Of a stretch of 64,000 bases of DNA, positions 17,630 to 27,641 are shown piece after piece. Source of the DNA: Prosthecobacter sp. (GTDB lineage: Bacteria; Verrucomicrobiota; Verrucomicrobiia; Verrucomicrobiales; Verrucomicrobiaceae). The translations under genes and the position numbers were made by a program. Position 1 is the first letter of the stretch. Every line of letters begins with the position of its first letter. Below the pieces are notes generated by a model. The model saw only the letters and a program-made list of their open reading frames with translations, did no database searches and had not been told where the DNA came from. The DNA lies in the NCBI RefSeq assembly GCF_014879935.1, contig NZ_JACSRD010000210.1:1-64000 (forward strand). Reading direction: 5' to 3'.

Positions 17630-17773
17630 GACGATCAATGGACGCACAGAAATCGCCTTCTGGCGATGCCGTCTATCGGTCACGACCGCCCAGCACAATC
17701 CCGGCGGCGGCTTTTTCCATGGAGCCGCATTGTCGTGAAGGATCGAAACACCGGCAGTCGTTCCCACCGCCCC

Positions 17774-19681
17774 ATGAAGCTCCTGAGCATCGTCCTTTCG
17801 TCATTCGTCCTTCAGATTTCGTCATTCGCCGCGGAGCGGCCCAACATCCTCTGGCTCACCAGCGAGGACCACGGCCCGCACATGGGCTGCTATGGCGACA
17901 CCTATGCCACCACGCCGAATGTCGATGCACTGGCGGCGAAAGGCATGCTATTCAAGCACGCCTGGTCCTGCGGGCCGGTGTGCGCGGCGGCACGCACGAC
18001 GATCATCGCGGGCATGTATCCGCCTTCCACAGGTGGCGAGCACATGCGCAGCATGACGGAGATGCCGAAGGGCACGAAGATGTATCCGCAGTTCCTTCGC
18101 GAAGCCGGCTACTACTGCACAAACAACAGCAAGGAGGACTACAACCTCGCCAAACCCGAAGGCGTGTGGGACGAATCGTCCGGCAAGGCGAGCTGGAAGA
18201 ACCGCGCGGACGGCCAGCCCTTCTTCGCCATCTTCAACGAGACGTGCAGCCATGAGAGCCAGCTCCGCAAACGCCCTCACGATGCGATTCACGATCCCGC
18301 GAAGGTGCGCGTGCCTGCCTACCACCCCGACACGCCGGAAGTGCGGCAGGATTGGGCGCAGTATTATGATCAGGTCACGCTCGCGGATGCCTCCGCAGGC
18401 AAGCGCTTGAAGGAAATCGAAGAAGCAGGCCTCGCCGAGGACACAATCGTGTTCTATTACGCCGACCACGGCAGCGGCATGCCGCGCAACAAGCGCTGGC
18501 CCTGCAACTCCGGTCTTCAGGTGCCGATGGTCGTCTATTTTCCGCCGAAGTGGAAACACCTCGCGCCGAAGGAATATGAGGCCGGCGTGAAGTCCGACCG
18601 CCTTGTGAGTTTCGTCGATCTCGCGCCCACGCTGCTCAGCATCATCGGCGTGCAGCCGCCGGAGTGGATGCAGGGCCACGCCTTCGCCGGGAAGTTCCAA
18701 ACCGAGCCGCAGCCGTTCATCTTCGGCTTCCGCGGCCGCATGGACGAGCGCTACGACTGCGTGCGTAGCGTCACCGACGGCCGCTTCGTCTATGTGCGCA
18801 ATTACATGCCGCATCTCTCGCAGGCGCAGCACGTGGCGTATCAATTTGAGACGCCCACCACCCGCGTCTGGCGCAAGGCCTTCGACGACGGCAAGACCAC
18901 ACCGGAGCAGTCGATCTTCTGGAAGGAGCCCAAAACCCCCGAAGAACTCTACGACCTGCAAAACGACCGCGACGAGGTCCACAACCTCGCCCATTCGCCC
19001 GAGCATGCCGAAACGCTCACCAAGATGCGTGCGGCGCAGGAAAACCTGGCGCTGACCATCCGCGACGTCGGTCTGCTGCCCGAAGGTGAGATGCATCAGC
19101 GCTCCGAAGGCACCACGCCCTACGACATGGGCCACGATGACAAGCTTTATCCTGCCGCGCGCATTCTGAAGGCCGCCGGAACCGCCTCGTCGCTCAAGAT
19201 GGATGCCATGGGCGACCTCAAGGCCGGATTTGGAGACTCCGACAACGCGATTCGCTACTGGAGCACGATCGGCGTGCTCATGCGCGGCAAGGACGGACTC
19301 GCTGCCGCGCACGACGAGATGCTGAAAGCCGCCTCCGACAGCTCGACCTACGTGCAAGTCGTCGCCAACTGGTCGCTGGCCAAATACGGCAGCGATGCCG
19401 ATCGCGCCGCCGCTTTGCCAAAGCTCGTGAACCTCGCGAACTGGAGCCAGCACGACGTTTTCACCACGATGAGCGCCCTCAACGCCATCGGCGATCTCGG
19501 CGACAAAGCGAAAGCCATCGCCGAAGAGCTCAAAAAGCTCCCCGCCAAAGGCGAATCACCCGACGGCCGCTTCGCCGGCTACACCGCGCGTCTTCTCGCC
19601 GATCTGACCGGCAGCAAGCCCGCCTTTGAAGATGCTGGAGAACCGCCCGCGAAGAAAAAGAAGGGCAAGGCGAAGAAATAG
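17774..19681 (+). CDS. Secreted sulfatase with C-terminal HEAT-like region
   Basis: A 635-residue type I sulfatase with a signal peptide (1-20). Metal-binding [14 protein letters not shown] is near the N-terminus and the formylglycine Cys70 lies in CAAAR, matching the C-x-A-x-R form. The sulfatase domain ends near residue 450 with [15 protein letters not shown]. Residues about 450-615 form helical repeats ([33 protein letters not shown]), and the tail is very Lys-rich (KKKKGKAKK). The HEAT-like part may bind polymer or a partner. It is divergent from DUF1501. Confidence 0.92.
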   Translation: MKLLSIVLSSFVLQISSFAAERPNILWLTSEDHGPHMGCYGDTYATTPNVDALAAKGMLFKHAWSCGPVCAAARTTIIAGMYPPSTGGEHMRSMTEMPKGTKMYPQFLREAGYYCTNNSKEDYNLAKPEGVWDESSGKASWKNRADGQPFFAIFNETCSHESQLRKRPHDAIHDPAKVRVPAYHPDTPEVRQDWAQYYDQVTLADASAGKRLKEIEEAGLAEDTIVFYYADHGSGMPRNKRWPCNSGLQVPMVVYFPPKWKHLAPKEYEAGVKSDRLVSFVDLAPTLLSIIGVQPPEWMQGHAFAGKFQTEPQPFIFGFRGRMDERYDCVRSVTDGRFVYVRNYMPHLSQAQHVAYQFETPTTRVWRKAFDDGKTTPEQSIFWKEPKTPEELYDLQNDRDEVHNLAHSPEHAETLTKMRAAQENLALTIRDVGLLPEGEMHQRSEGTTPYDMGHDDKLYPAARILKAAGTASSLKMDAMGDLKAGFGDSDNAIRYWSTIGVLMRGKDGLAAAHDEMLKAASDSSTYVQVVANWSLAKYGSDADRAAALPKLVNLANWSQHDVFTTMSALNAIGDLGDKAKAIAEELKKLPAKGESPDGRFAGYTARLLADLTGSKPAFEDAGEPPAKKKKGKAKK

Positions 19682-19720
19682 GTGTCCGGGCCATTCCTGG
19701 CCCGCTCAGCATCAACCGAG

Positions 19721-20005
19721 TTAAGACTTCGATTCTGCCGTCCATATCCGCCACACCGGAATCAGTCCGCTTTGCACGACCTCCGTGGCGGGTGAGGCGC
19801 GTTCCTGGATCGCCACATAATCCATCCGGGGGATGCTTTTACGTACCAGATCCTCCCCACGCTCAAACAGCTTTTGATAGGCTTCCTTGGCGATTTGCGC
19901 TTCCGACTTGAGTCGCTCGTGCTCGGCCAGTTTGCTTCCCTGCCTGAGAGCTTCTTTTTCAATCTCGGCACATTGTTCATCCAAGGCGGCGATCAGACGT
20001 GGCAC
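19721..20005 (-). pseudogene. Frameshifted C-terminal tail of the M56/Wzz-like protein
   Basis: This frame continues the coiled coil of the gene upstream. Its open reading begins before its first Met with DITKELQQRYEGVPR, then LIAALDEQCAEIEKEAL and ERLKSEAQIAKEAYQKLFERG, ending in WRIWTAESKS. The previous frame reads out near 19993 in an unlikely SRRSCNSDMKACHV tail. A -1 shift near 20036-20040 joins the two. I see no classic slippery heptamer there, so a lost base or a sequence error is more likely than programmed frameshifting. Confidence 0.72.
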
Positions 20006-21843
20006 GCCTTCATATCGCTGTTGCAGCTCCTTCGTGATGTCTCGGCCAAAGCTTGCAGCAAGAACTTTGCCTTGGCGATCTTCTCATCCAGCGCCAGCAC
20101 CTCCACATGATCAGGCTTGCGGGTTTGCAGCAGGAACTTTCGATCATTGTCGAAAACAAACAGCTCGTTCTTGGTTTTGAGGTAGCTGGCCTCGGCGTCC
20201 GTTGGGATAAAATCGCTTCCGGGACGCGATTCCCGCTTCCTCGCTGCCAAGGCGGCAGAAATGTCATCCAACGCCAGCTTCATCCCCGCTGCCTCTGTGC
20301 GCTGCTCGTCTCGCTGCTTCCTCAATGCGTAAAGCCGTGTGGCGGTCTCATTGTTGGCATTCGCAAGCATCACGACATTGTTCTCTTTCTGGAAGGCTGC
20401 GAGCGCCGCGGTCTTTTCGTCCATGACCTTCTGCTTTTTCACTATCTCTTGAAGAAAGGTGTTCAGAACTTTGCCGCCTGCTTGTTCGCGGATCGACTGC
20501 CGGAAGGCAATGAACTCATCCAGCAGCGCGTCCAGAAACACCCTCGCATATTTGCCGTCCTCGCAGCGTGCCTGGATGCTGAAAATGGCTGAAGCCTTGT
20601 GCTGCGAGGCCATGATTTCCACATCATGGTTGTTCAGATTCGGATTCAATGCCTTCACGCGCTCCAGCGCCCGGCGTTTCATCTCGGCTGATTCGATGGT
20701 CTCGATGATTGTGCCGTAGAAGTCCTGGTTCTGCTCCCTCCAACTGGCGGCTGCCGTTGTGTTGAGTCCGCCCGCCACCAGCTTCGCCACGCTTTGATAT
20801 ATCGGCTTTTTCTGGGTGAACTCCATCTTCGTCGTCGCCAGCACGCTCAGAATCACCGCCAGGATCGCGATCAGGCTCAACGCGCCGACACCGACCCGCC
20901 CGCGCCAGCGGTTGTGTTTCATCAGTTCGCGCACACGCTGCCGCACCGGCTCCCCTCCGAACATCGCCAGGCCTGCCACGTTTTGAAGACGCGTTGGCAG
21001 ACCGGCGGCGATCTCCACCAGCATGCGCGCATAGTCGTGTGCGTCTCCGCCCGCCAGCACGGCGGCATCATCGGCCGCATGCTCGGTCTCGGTGCGCAGC
21101 CTCCGCCAGGCATGCCACGCCAGCGGCTGCCACCACCAAAGGCACACGGTGATCTGCGCCAGCCAGTGCCAGGGGACGTCCGCGCGACGCCAATGAGCCA
21201 CTTCATGCCGCAGCACCGCATTCAGCCGCTTCTCATCCCAGGCCAGTGCTTCCAGTGGCAGCCAGATCACCGGCTTGAGCCAGGCCGTGAGCATCGGTGA
21301 ATGCAAACGCTCCGCCACACGGCTGGAAAGGCGACAGGGCCCGTTCATTTCGTTCAGCAGGCGCTTCACGGACTCCGGCGATGGCTTGCTGTGTTTTCCA
21401 AGCCAGATCAAGCCCGCGTATGCTGAGACCACACGCCAGAACAGCAGCACGACCGCAACGCCGAGCCACACTTTGGCTCCGGTGTCCTCCACAAGCGCCA
21501 GGCCTTGCTGCCACCACGTTTCCTCCGCCAGGATCATGGCCGGCATCTTCGACATGGCGGGAATCACCTCGACAGGAGCGGCCGGGAGCGTCACGCGCCA
21601 CTCGACGACGGCCACAGGCGGCGTGCTTTTCGGCATCAGGCGCCACGCCGCCACTGCGAGCAGCAGCACCATGGTGATCCGCCACACCAGGCTGCGGGCG
21701 TGCGCAGAGTGTCGCTGCAAAGGCAAAGCGATCACCCATGCGACGCACACCACCGCCGTGCTCGTGAGAAAAGCGGTCAGCAGCAGCGCCAGATTCGGAT
21801 TGAGTGTCAGAATCCGCAGAAAGCTTTCCACAAGATCATTCAT
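19993..21843 (-). CDS. M56 (BlaR1-like) membrane metalloprotease fused to a Wzz-like coiled-coil region
   Basis: A protein of about 616 residues in its current frame. Residues 1-330 carry several membrane helices and the zinc site HEVAH (His213, Glu214, His217) in RLNAVLRHEVAHWRR, as in BlaR1/MecR1. Instead of a penicillin-binding sensor domain, residues about 340-600 resemble the periplasmic polysaccharide-chain-length (Wzz/GumC) domain: YQSVAKLVAGGL, GTIIETIESAEMKRRAL and long coiled coils. The ATG at 21843 overlaps the stop of the BlaI-type gene, so the two form a coupled sensor-repressor pair. The C-terminus is displaced by a frameshift. Confidence 0.85.
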   Translation of the reverse strand: MNDLVESFLRILTLNPNLALLLTAFLTSTAVVCVAWVIALPLQRHSAHARSLVWRITMVLLLAVAAWRLMPKSTPPVAVVEWRVTLPAAPVEVIPAMSKMPAMILAEETWWQQGLALVEDTGAKVWLGVAVVLLFWRVVSAYAGLIWLGKHSKPSPESVKRLLNEMNGPCRLSSRVAERLHSPMLTAWLKPVIWLPLEALAWDEKRLNAVLRHEVAHWRRADVPWHWLAQITVCLWWWQPLAWHAWRRLRTETEHAADDAAVLAGGDAHDYARMLVEIAAGLPTRLQNVAGLAMFGGEPVRQRVRELMKHNRWRGRVGVGALSLIAILAVILSVLATTKMEFTQKKPIYQSVAKLVAGGLNTTAAASWREQNQDFYGTIIETIESAEMKRRALERVKALNPNLNNHDVEIMASQHKASAIFSIQARCEDGKYARVFLDALLDEFIAFRQSIREQAGGKVLNTFLQEIVKKQKVMDEKTAALAAFQKENNVVMLANANNETATRLYALRKQRDEQRTEAAGMKLALDDISAALAARKRESRPGSDFIPTDAEASYLKTKNELFVFDNDRKFLLQTRKPDHVEVLALDEKIAKAKFLLQALAETSRRSCNSDMKACHV

Positions 21844-22225
21844 GGGCGCGTGCCTCCTCAATGAGTTGAATCAGTTTGTCCGCTTCGTCTTTGGACAGCT
21901 TCACGTTTTTCTGTCCCAGCAGCGCAAGCGCGGCTTCTCCGGCGGAATTCTCGAAAAACCGCCCCACAAAGCTCTGCAAGGCGCTCACGCGTGCCTTCTT
22001 CGGCGAGACTGGCAGTGAGAACCAGTCGCGCCCGTTCTCCTGCACTTTGTTCAACAGCCCGCGCTCCACCAGCAGCCGCAGGATGGACCGCACGGCCGAG
22101 TAAGTCGGCGCGTCCGGCAGTTCCTCCTCGATCTCACGCGCGGAGACCCGCCCGTGCTTCATCACGATCTCGATCACCTGCCGCTCTCGCCGGCTGAACT
22201 CATTGGAATGCTTGTCGTCCCACAT
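21836..22225 (-). CDS. BlaI/MecI/CopY family transcriptional repressor
   Basis: A 129-residue winged-helix regulator: FSRRERQVIEIVMKHGRVSAREI and the recognition part YSAVRSILRLLVERGLL, followed by a dimerisation region (KLSKDEADKLIQLIEEA). Family members repress their own operon until an M56 protease partner triggers their cleavage. The partner gene overlaps it by 8 bases downstream. Two perfect dyads immediately upstream of its ATG are probable binding sites, so autoregulation is expected. The inducing signal is unknown, and a beta-lactam role is not implied because no beta-lactamase lies nearby. Confidence 0.9.
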   Translation of the reverse strand: MWDDKHSNEFSRRERQVIEIVMKHGRVSAREIEEELPDAPTYSAVRSILRLLVERGLLNKVQENGRDWFSLPVSPKKARVSALQSFVGRFFENSAGEAALALLGQKNVKLSKDEADKLIQLIEEARAHE

Positions 22226-22226
22226 G

Positions 22227-22246
22227 GGTGTTGATTTTTCAACACC
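22227..22246. promoter_or_regulatory. Operator-like dyad 1 for the BlaI-type repressor
   Basis: Perfect 8-bp arms GGTGTTGA and TCAACACC flank TTTT. The site lies one base upstream of the repressor's ATG. It shares the core TGTTGA-N4-TCAACA with a second dyad 41 bases away centre to centre, about four helical turns. Confidence 0.72.
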
Positions 22247-22267
22247 AAGGGACAGTCGTCAAGTCCG

Positions 22268-22287
22268 CATGTTGAATTTTCAACATG
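22268..22287. promoter_or_regulatory. Operator-like dyad 2 for the BlaI-type repressor
   Basis: Perfect 8-bp arms CATGTTGA and TCAACATG flank ATTT. The spacing and core match dyad 1, so a pair of repressor dimers could bind the same DNA face. Confidence 0.72.
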
Positions 22288-22346
22288 GGGCTGTTTGCAC
22301 GCTCTCGTACCCGGGCCATGCCGGGGCAGGAATGCCCCGGTTACAG

Positions 22347-22375
22347 AAAAGGCACGACCTCGCGGTCGTGCCTTT
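22347..22375 (-). terminator. Hairpin terminator after the sialate esterase gene
   Basis: The stem AAAGGCACGACC pairs with GGTCGTGCCTTT around a short loop. Read on the minus strand it is followed by TTTTCTGT. It lies about 30 bases past the stop at 22404 and upstream of the repressor's operators. A second GC hairpin (CCGGGGCATTCC type) is next to it. Confidence 0.72.
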
Positions 22376-22403
22376 GAATTTTTGAACTTGGTGCCGCCGT
22401 CCC

Positions 22404-23966
<1,563 letters not shown>

Positions 23967-24203
23967 GGTCGGAAGGACAGAGCGTGAACAAACGTGGGCC
24001 ACTGCGGCTTTTCCATCAAAGTTTTGTGCTCGTGAGGTGCACGTGGTGGAACCTGTTTACCGCAGAGGGGCAAAGGAGCAGAGGTTGCAGAGATTCATTT
24101 TGATCTAAAAGTCCGCGACCTCTGCCTCTCCGCTATGAAATCGAGTGTGCGGAATGTGCTTCAACAGGTGTCGCCTCGCTATTGTTCCCGTCCACCTTGA
24201 GGA

Positions 24204-24529
24204 AGCCTGAAGGGCTTCCGGAATACAGCCCAGGGATGAACCGAAGCGCAGCGAAGATAGCCAGCCTCAGGCTGCCCGAAGGGCGAGCGAAGCGAGGCAA
24301 CGAGGCACGAGCGATTCCCTGGGTCCTCGTGCACAGCACCAACCGTGCAAACCCAAAACTGCGCAGGCACGCACAGGCAGCTAGCAGCACTGTTCCCAGA
24401 CGCTGCTGGCGGCTTCTGAGCTCCGTTGACACACTCGCTTTGCTTCCCATTGCGCTTGTCCATTGACCCAGGGAATCGCTCGCCAAGCCTCGCTCATCCC
24501 TGGGCTATAATACGGCAGCCCTTCAGGCT
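24204..24529. repeat. About 326-bp imperfect palindromic repeat
   Basis: The outer arms AGCCTGAAGGGCT (24204-24216) and AGCCCTTCAGGCT (24517-24529) are perfect complements. Further pairs follow inward: AGCCCAGGGATGA with TCATCCCTGGGCT, and GCGATTCCCTGGGTC with GACCCAGGGAATCGC. It occupies most of the 743-base gap between 23966 and 24710. The rest of the gap shows no gene; CGCATTCTGGCGAATGCG-type short dyads lie near 24612. Confidence 0.8.
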
Positions 24530-24709
24530 GCGGCGGATCTGAATGGCTGCGACGAGTCGTTCCTTGCCAGCGCCGGGAAAAGGTGATTTCTGAGGCCGTT
24601 GCAAATCTCCCCCGCATTCTGGCGAATGCGCCTACACAGCGCTCGGCAGGCTCGTTCGCCAGAACGAGGGATCGGGACGATTCACAACGACTCCCTCTGA
24701 TTTCACCGC

Positions 24710-25405
24710 ATGCCTGAAACCCCGACCACCGAGCCCGACACCTTCATCCCGAAGATCGTCAGCACGCCGCTGCGATCCGGGCATGGCATGAAGATCGGCC
24801 TCTTTGCCGGCATTCATGGCGATGAGGAGGCGGGCACGCTCGCCACGCAGGAGCTCATCCGCTGGGCGGCGGAGGAGCCGGAGGCGCTGCATGACTACGA
24901 GCTGCATTTCTACCCCGTGTGCAATCCCACCGGCCTCGCCCTCGGCACGCGGCACAGCCACAGCGGACTCGATCTGAACCGCGAGTTCTGGCGCGGCTCC
25001 ACCGAGCCCGAAATCATCTATCTGGAGGGCGAACTGCGCCGCGAGCACTACGACGGCATCGTCTCCCTGCACTCCGACGACACCTCCGACGGCTGCTACG
25101 GCTTCGTCAGAGGGGCGCTGCTCAGCGAGCACCTGCTGGAGCCCGCGCTGCAAGCATCGATCGAATTCCTGCCGCGCAACGAAGCACCGGTCATCGACGG
25201 CTTCCCCGCCTCACGCGGCATCATCAAGGAAGGCTACCTCGGCATTCTCAGCGCCCCGCCGGAGCAGCGGCCGCATGCGCTGGAGATCGTCTTCGAAACA
25301 CCCGCGCTCGCGCCGATGGATGCGCAGGTCAAAGCGACCGTCGCCGCCGTGAAACGCATCCTGGCGGAATACCGCGAGCTGCAGGCGTATGCGGCGAACT
25401 TGTAG
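24710..25405 (+). CDS. M14-type zinc carboxypeptidase / succinylglutamate desuccinylase-like protein
   Basis: A 231-residue cytoplasmic protein. The zinc ligands are His36 and Glu39 in GIHGDEEAG, with a third His121 in VSLHSDD. Substrate residues are in DLNREFW and the proton-donor Glu is in LEIVFETP. This is the short form of the family, near AstE/AspA and some M14 peptidases, which cleave amide bonds of acylated amino acids or peptides. The natural substrate cannot be named. It stands between the palindromic repeat and a lower-GC gene. Confidence 0.82.
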   Translation: MPETPTTEPDTFIPKIVSTPLRSGHGMKIGLFAGIHGDEEAGTLATQELIRWAAEEPEALHDYELHFYPVCNPTGLALGTRHSHSGLDLNREFWRGSTEPEIIYLEGELRREHYDGIVSLHSDDTSDGCYGFVRGALLSEHLLEPALQASIEFLPRNEAPVIDGFPASRGIIKEGYLGILSAPPEQRPHALEIVFETPALAPMDAQVKATVAAVKRILAEYRELQAYAANL

Positions 25406-25460
25406 CGATCATCGCCGTATTCTATTTCACTGTTTTTTCATCAACCAGCTCTTTCTGAAA

Positions 25461-26303
25461 ATGGCCAGCGACGAAACGATCGAAGACATTCTAGCATCTC
25501 TTGTGAGAAGGCAGGAAGCCTTGCGAGAGCACTTGAAGGCGCAACCTACCTCAGAAATCTCTGGCGTGATCTATCCAGGTGGACTCAGCGGCTCCGGTGG
25601 AGGGAACAGTGACCGTTGGACTTTTTCCATGTGCCTCAATCCGTGGAGAAGCAATGATGGCGAATTGAAGCATCAGACGATACGCCTGATAAAAGAAGGG
25701 ATTTCGAATGACGAGCTTCGCGAACTCATGGATTCGATGGCATCCTATGAGGTAATTCGAGTTTCCGCCAAATTCTCAGAGTCATGTCCCGAGTGGGACA
25801 CGCCTCAGGGACTTTTGGAATCAGTCCTTGAAACGAAGGCGCAAAATAAAGAACTGAGCGAGCAATCAGAGGCGTTGAAGAAGCCGTTTTCTGTAAATGA
25901 TCCGTTCTTCGGCAGGATGAAACTCGATCGTTCGGTGAACTGGCTTGAGTGCAAACGCAGAAACGGACTCTTCTCTACTTACAAGGTCTGTATTTCGCGA
26001 AATGGTGAGCGCTACGATGGAGCAAAGGCGAAGGAAATCGTGACATCACTCGAAGCAAGAATGCCGGAAATTCGCGAAGCCATTCGAAGCGCCCTTCACG
26101 ACACCTACAACGATTGTTGGGAGAGCATTGGCAAACTGAGCGCAGCACAATTTCTGAAGAGGATTAAACTTCAGAGCATAGTTGTCAGCAAATCCGGCTC
26201 TGCGGGTTGTTGGTTTGAGGACGGCGGGTTGTTTTTGGGTCATTCAATTGAAGTCCGGATCGACGAAAACGGTGAGATCAAGGGCGCGAATTTGGCCGGC
26301 TGA
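25461..26303 (+). CDS. DUF2262-like protein of unknown function
   Basis: A 280-residue protein without a signal peptide. The first part (residues 1-125) is helical, with LVRRQEALREHLKAQ and coil-forming stretches. The second part begins PFFGRMKLDRSVNWLECKR and ends LGHSIEVRIDENGEIKGANLAG, the pattern of the DUF2262 domain. The gene is visibly richer in A and T than its neighbours on both sides, which suggests recent transfer. No partner gene is evident, and the function is unknown. Confidence 0.68.
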   Translation: MASDETIEDILASLVRRQEALREHLKAQPTSEISGVIYPGGLSGSGGGNSDRWTFSMCLNPWRSNDGELKHQTIRLIKEGISNDELRELMDSMASYEVIRVSAKFSESCPEWDTPQGLLESVLETKAQNKELSEQSEALKKPFSVNDPFFGRMKLDRSVNWLECKRRNGLFSTYKVCISRNGERYDGAKAKEIVTSLEARMPEIREAIRSALHDTYNDCWESIGKLSAAQFLKRIKLQSIVVSKSGSAGCWFEDGGLFLGHSIEVRIDENGEIKGANLAG

Positions 26304-26341
26304 AAACACGCGAACGTAGGACGCCCAAAGCTGCTCTCGGC

Positions 26342-27499
26342 TCACCGCCCCTGCTTCAACCTCTCCAATTTCACCCCCGCCGCGTCCAGTGTCTCTTCTT
26401 TCTTCGCGAAGTGGAAGCGGATGAAGCGGTGTTCGGGTTCGCGGAAGAAGCTGGAGCCGGGGACGCCGGCGACGCCGATCTCGCGCACGAACCATTCGGC
26501 GGCCTCGGTGTCGGTGGCGAAGCCGAGGGAGGAGATGTCCATGAGCACGTAATACGCGCCGTGCGGCTCGGTGAAGGGCAGGCCGGTGGCGCGGAGGTGA
26601 GCGAGGAAGACATCGCGCTTGCGCGTGTAGAGATCGCGCAGGCCGTGGTAGTAACTGTCCGGCAGTTCCAGTCCGGCGATCGCGGCCTCCTGCAACGGCG
26701 CGGCGGCGCCGACGGTGAGGAAGTCATGCACCTTGCGCGCCTGCGCGATGATGTGCGGCGCGGCCTGCACGTAACCGAGACGCCAGCCGGTGATGGAGTA
26801 GGTCTTGGAGAGCGAATTGCACACGATCACGCGCTCCGCAGCTCCCGGCAGCGCGTGCATATAGACATGCTCATGCGGCGCATAGACGATGTGCTCGTAA
26901 GGCTCGTCAGTGATGACGAAGGCGTCGTGTTTTTCCGCGAGATCGAGGATCAACTGGAGTTCGGCGCGTGTGAAGACCTTGCCGGTGGGATTCGAGGGAT
27001 TGCAGACGATGATGGCCTTCGCTCCTTGGGCAAAAGCATGGGCGAGTTCATCGGGATCGAAGCCGAACTGCGGCGGGTGCAGCGGCACGTAGATCGGCTG
27101 GGCGCCGGAGAGAATGGCGTCCGCGCCGTAGTTCTCGTAGAAGGGCGAGAAGACGATGACTTTGTCGCCCGGCTCGCAGCAGGTCATCATGGCGCACATC
27201 ATCGCCTCCGTGCTGCCGCAGGTGACGACGAGGTTCTGATCCGGATCGACCGGCGTGCCGGAGAAGTGCGTGATCTTCTTCGCCAGCGCCTGCCGGAAAC
27301 GCGGCGCACCCCAGGTAACGGCGTATTGATGAAACGGGCCGCGTGTCGCCCGCTCCAACGCCGCGAGCAGCTCCTCCGGCGGATCGAAATCGGGGAAGCC
27401 CTGCGAGAGATTGATCGCGCCATGCTGGTTCGAGAGACGTGTCATCGCGCGGATGACGGATTCGGTGAAGGTGTGAAGGCGCTGCGAGGTCGCGGGCAT
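26342..27499 (-). CDS. Class I/II PLP-dependent aminotransferase
   Basis: A 385-residue fold-type I aminotransferase. Motifs include INLSQGFPDFDPP, VVTCGSTEAMMCAMM, CNPSNPTGKVFT, TDEPYEHIVY and the PLP-binding Lys in NSLSKTYSITGWRLGY, with the final Arg in HRFIRFHFA. The overall pattern is closest to methionine or kynurenine-type aminotransferases (YbdL/KAT). It is cytoplasmic. The start at 27499 (MPATSQRLHTF) matches the family; a Met at 27535 is less likely. It is divergent from the diheme peroxidase. Confidence 0.92.
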   Translation of the reverse strand: MPATSQRLHTFTESVIRAMTRLSNQHGAINLSQGFPDFDPPEELLAALERATRGPFHQYAVTWGAPRFRQALAKKITHFSGTPVDPDQNLVVTCGSTEAMMCAMMTCCEPGDKVIVFSPFYENYGADAILSGAQPIYVPLHPPQFGFDPDELAHAFAQGAKAIIVCNPSNPTGKVFTRAELQLILDLAEKHDAFVITDEPYEHIVYAPHEHVYMHALPGAAERVIVCNSLSKTYSITGWRLGYVQAAPHIIAQARKVHDFLTVGAAAPLQEAAIAGLELPDSYYHGLRDLYTRKRDVFLAHLRATGLPFTEPHGAYYVLMDISSLGFATDTEAAEWFVREIGVAGVPGSSFFREPEHRFIRFHFAKKEETLDAAGVKLERLKQGR

Positions 27500-27641
27500 G
27501 GCGGCGGATTTGAACGAGGCGTCGCCAAGGTGCAAGCGAAGGTCGTGCCGCGGGCCGTGGCGCGAAGATTACAGTTTATTCATCTGGATCTGCGGCGTGG
27601 CTTCATGCGAGAGGGGCTTTGTTGCACAGAACACTCCTCCC

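Noticed and set aside
16172-17773. Long open frame in front of the second sulfatase, on the strand opposite DUF1501
   Set aside because: It is the antisense shadow of the DUF1501 gene. The sulfatase's own signal peptide at 17774 marks its real start.
20030-20050. Programmed -1 frameshift in the M56/Wzz-like gene
   Set aside because: No X-XXY-YYZ slippery heptamer or clear stimulatory hairpin was seen, so a lost base is simpler.
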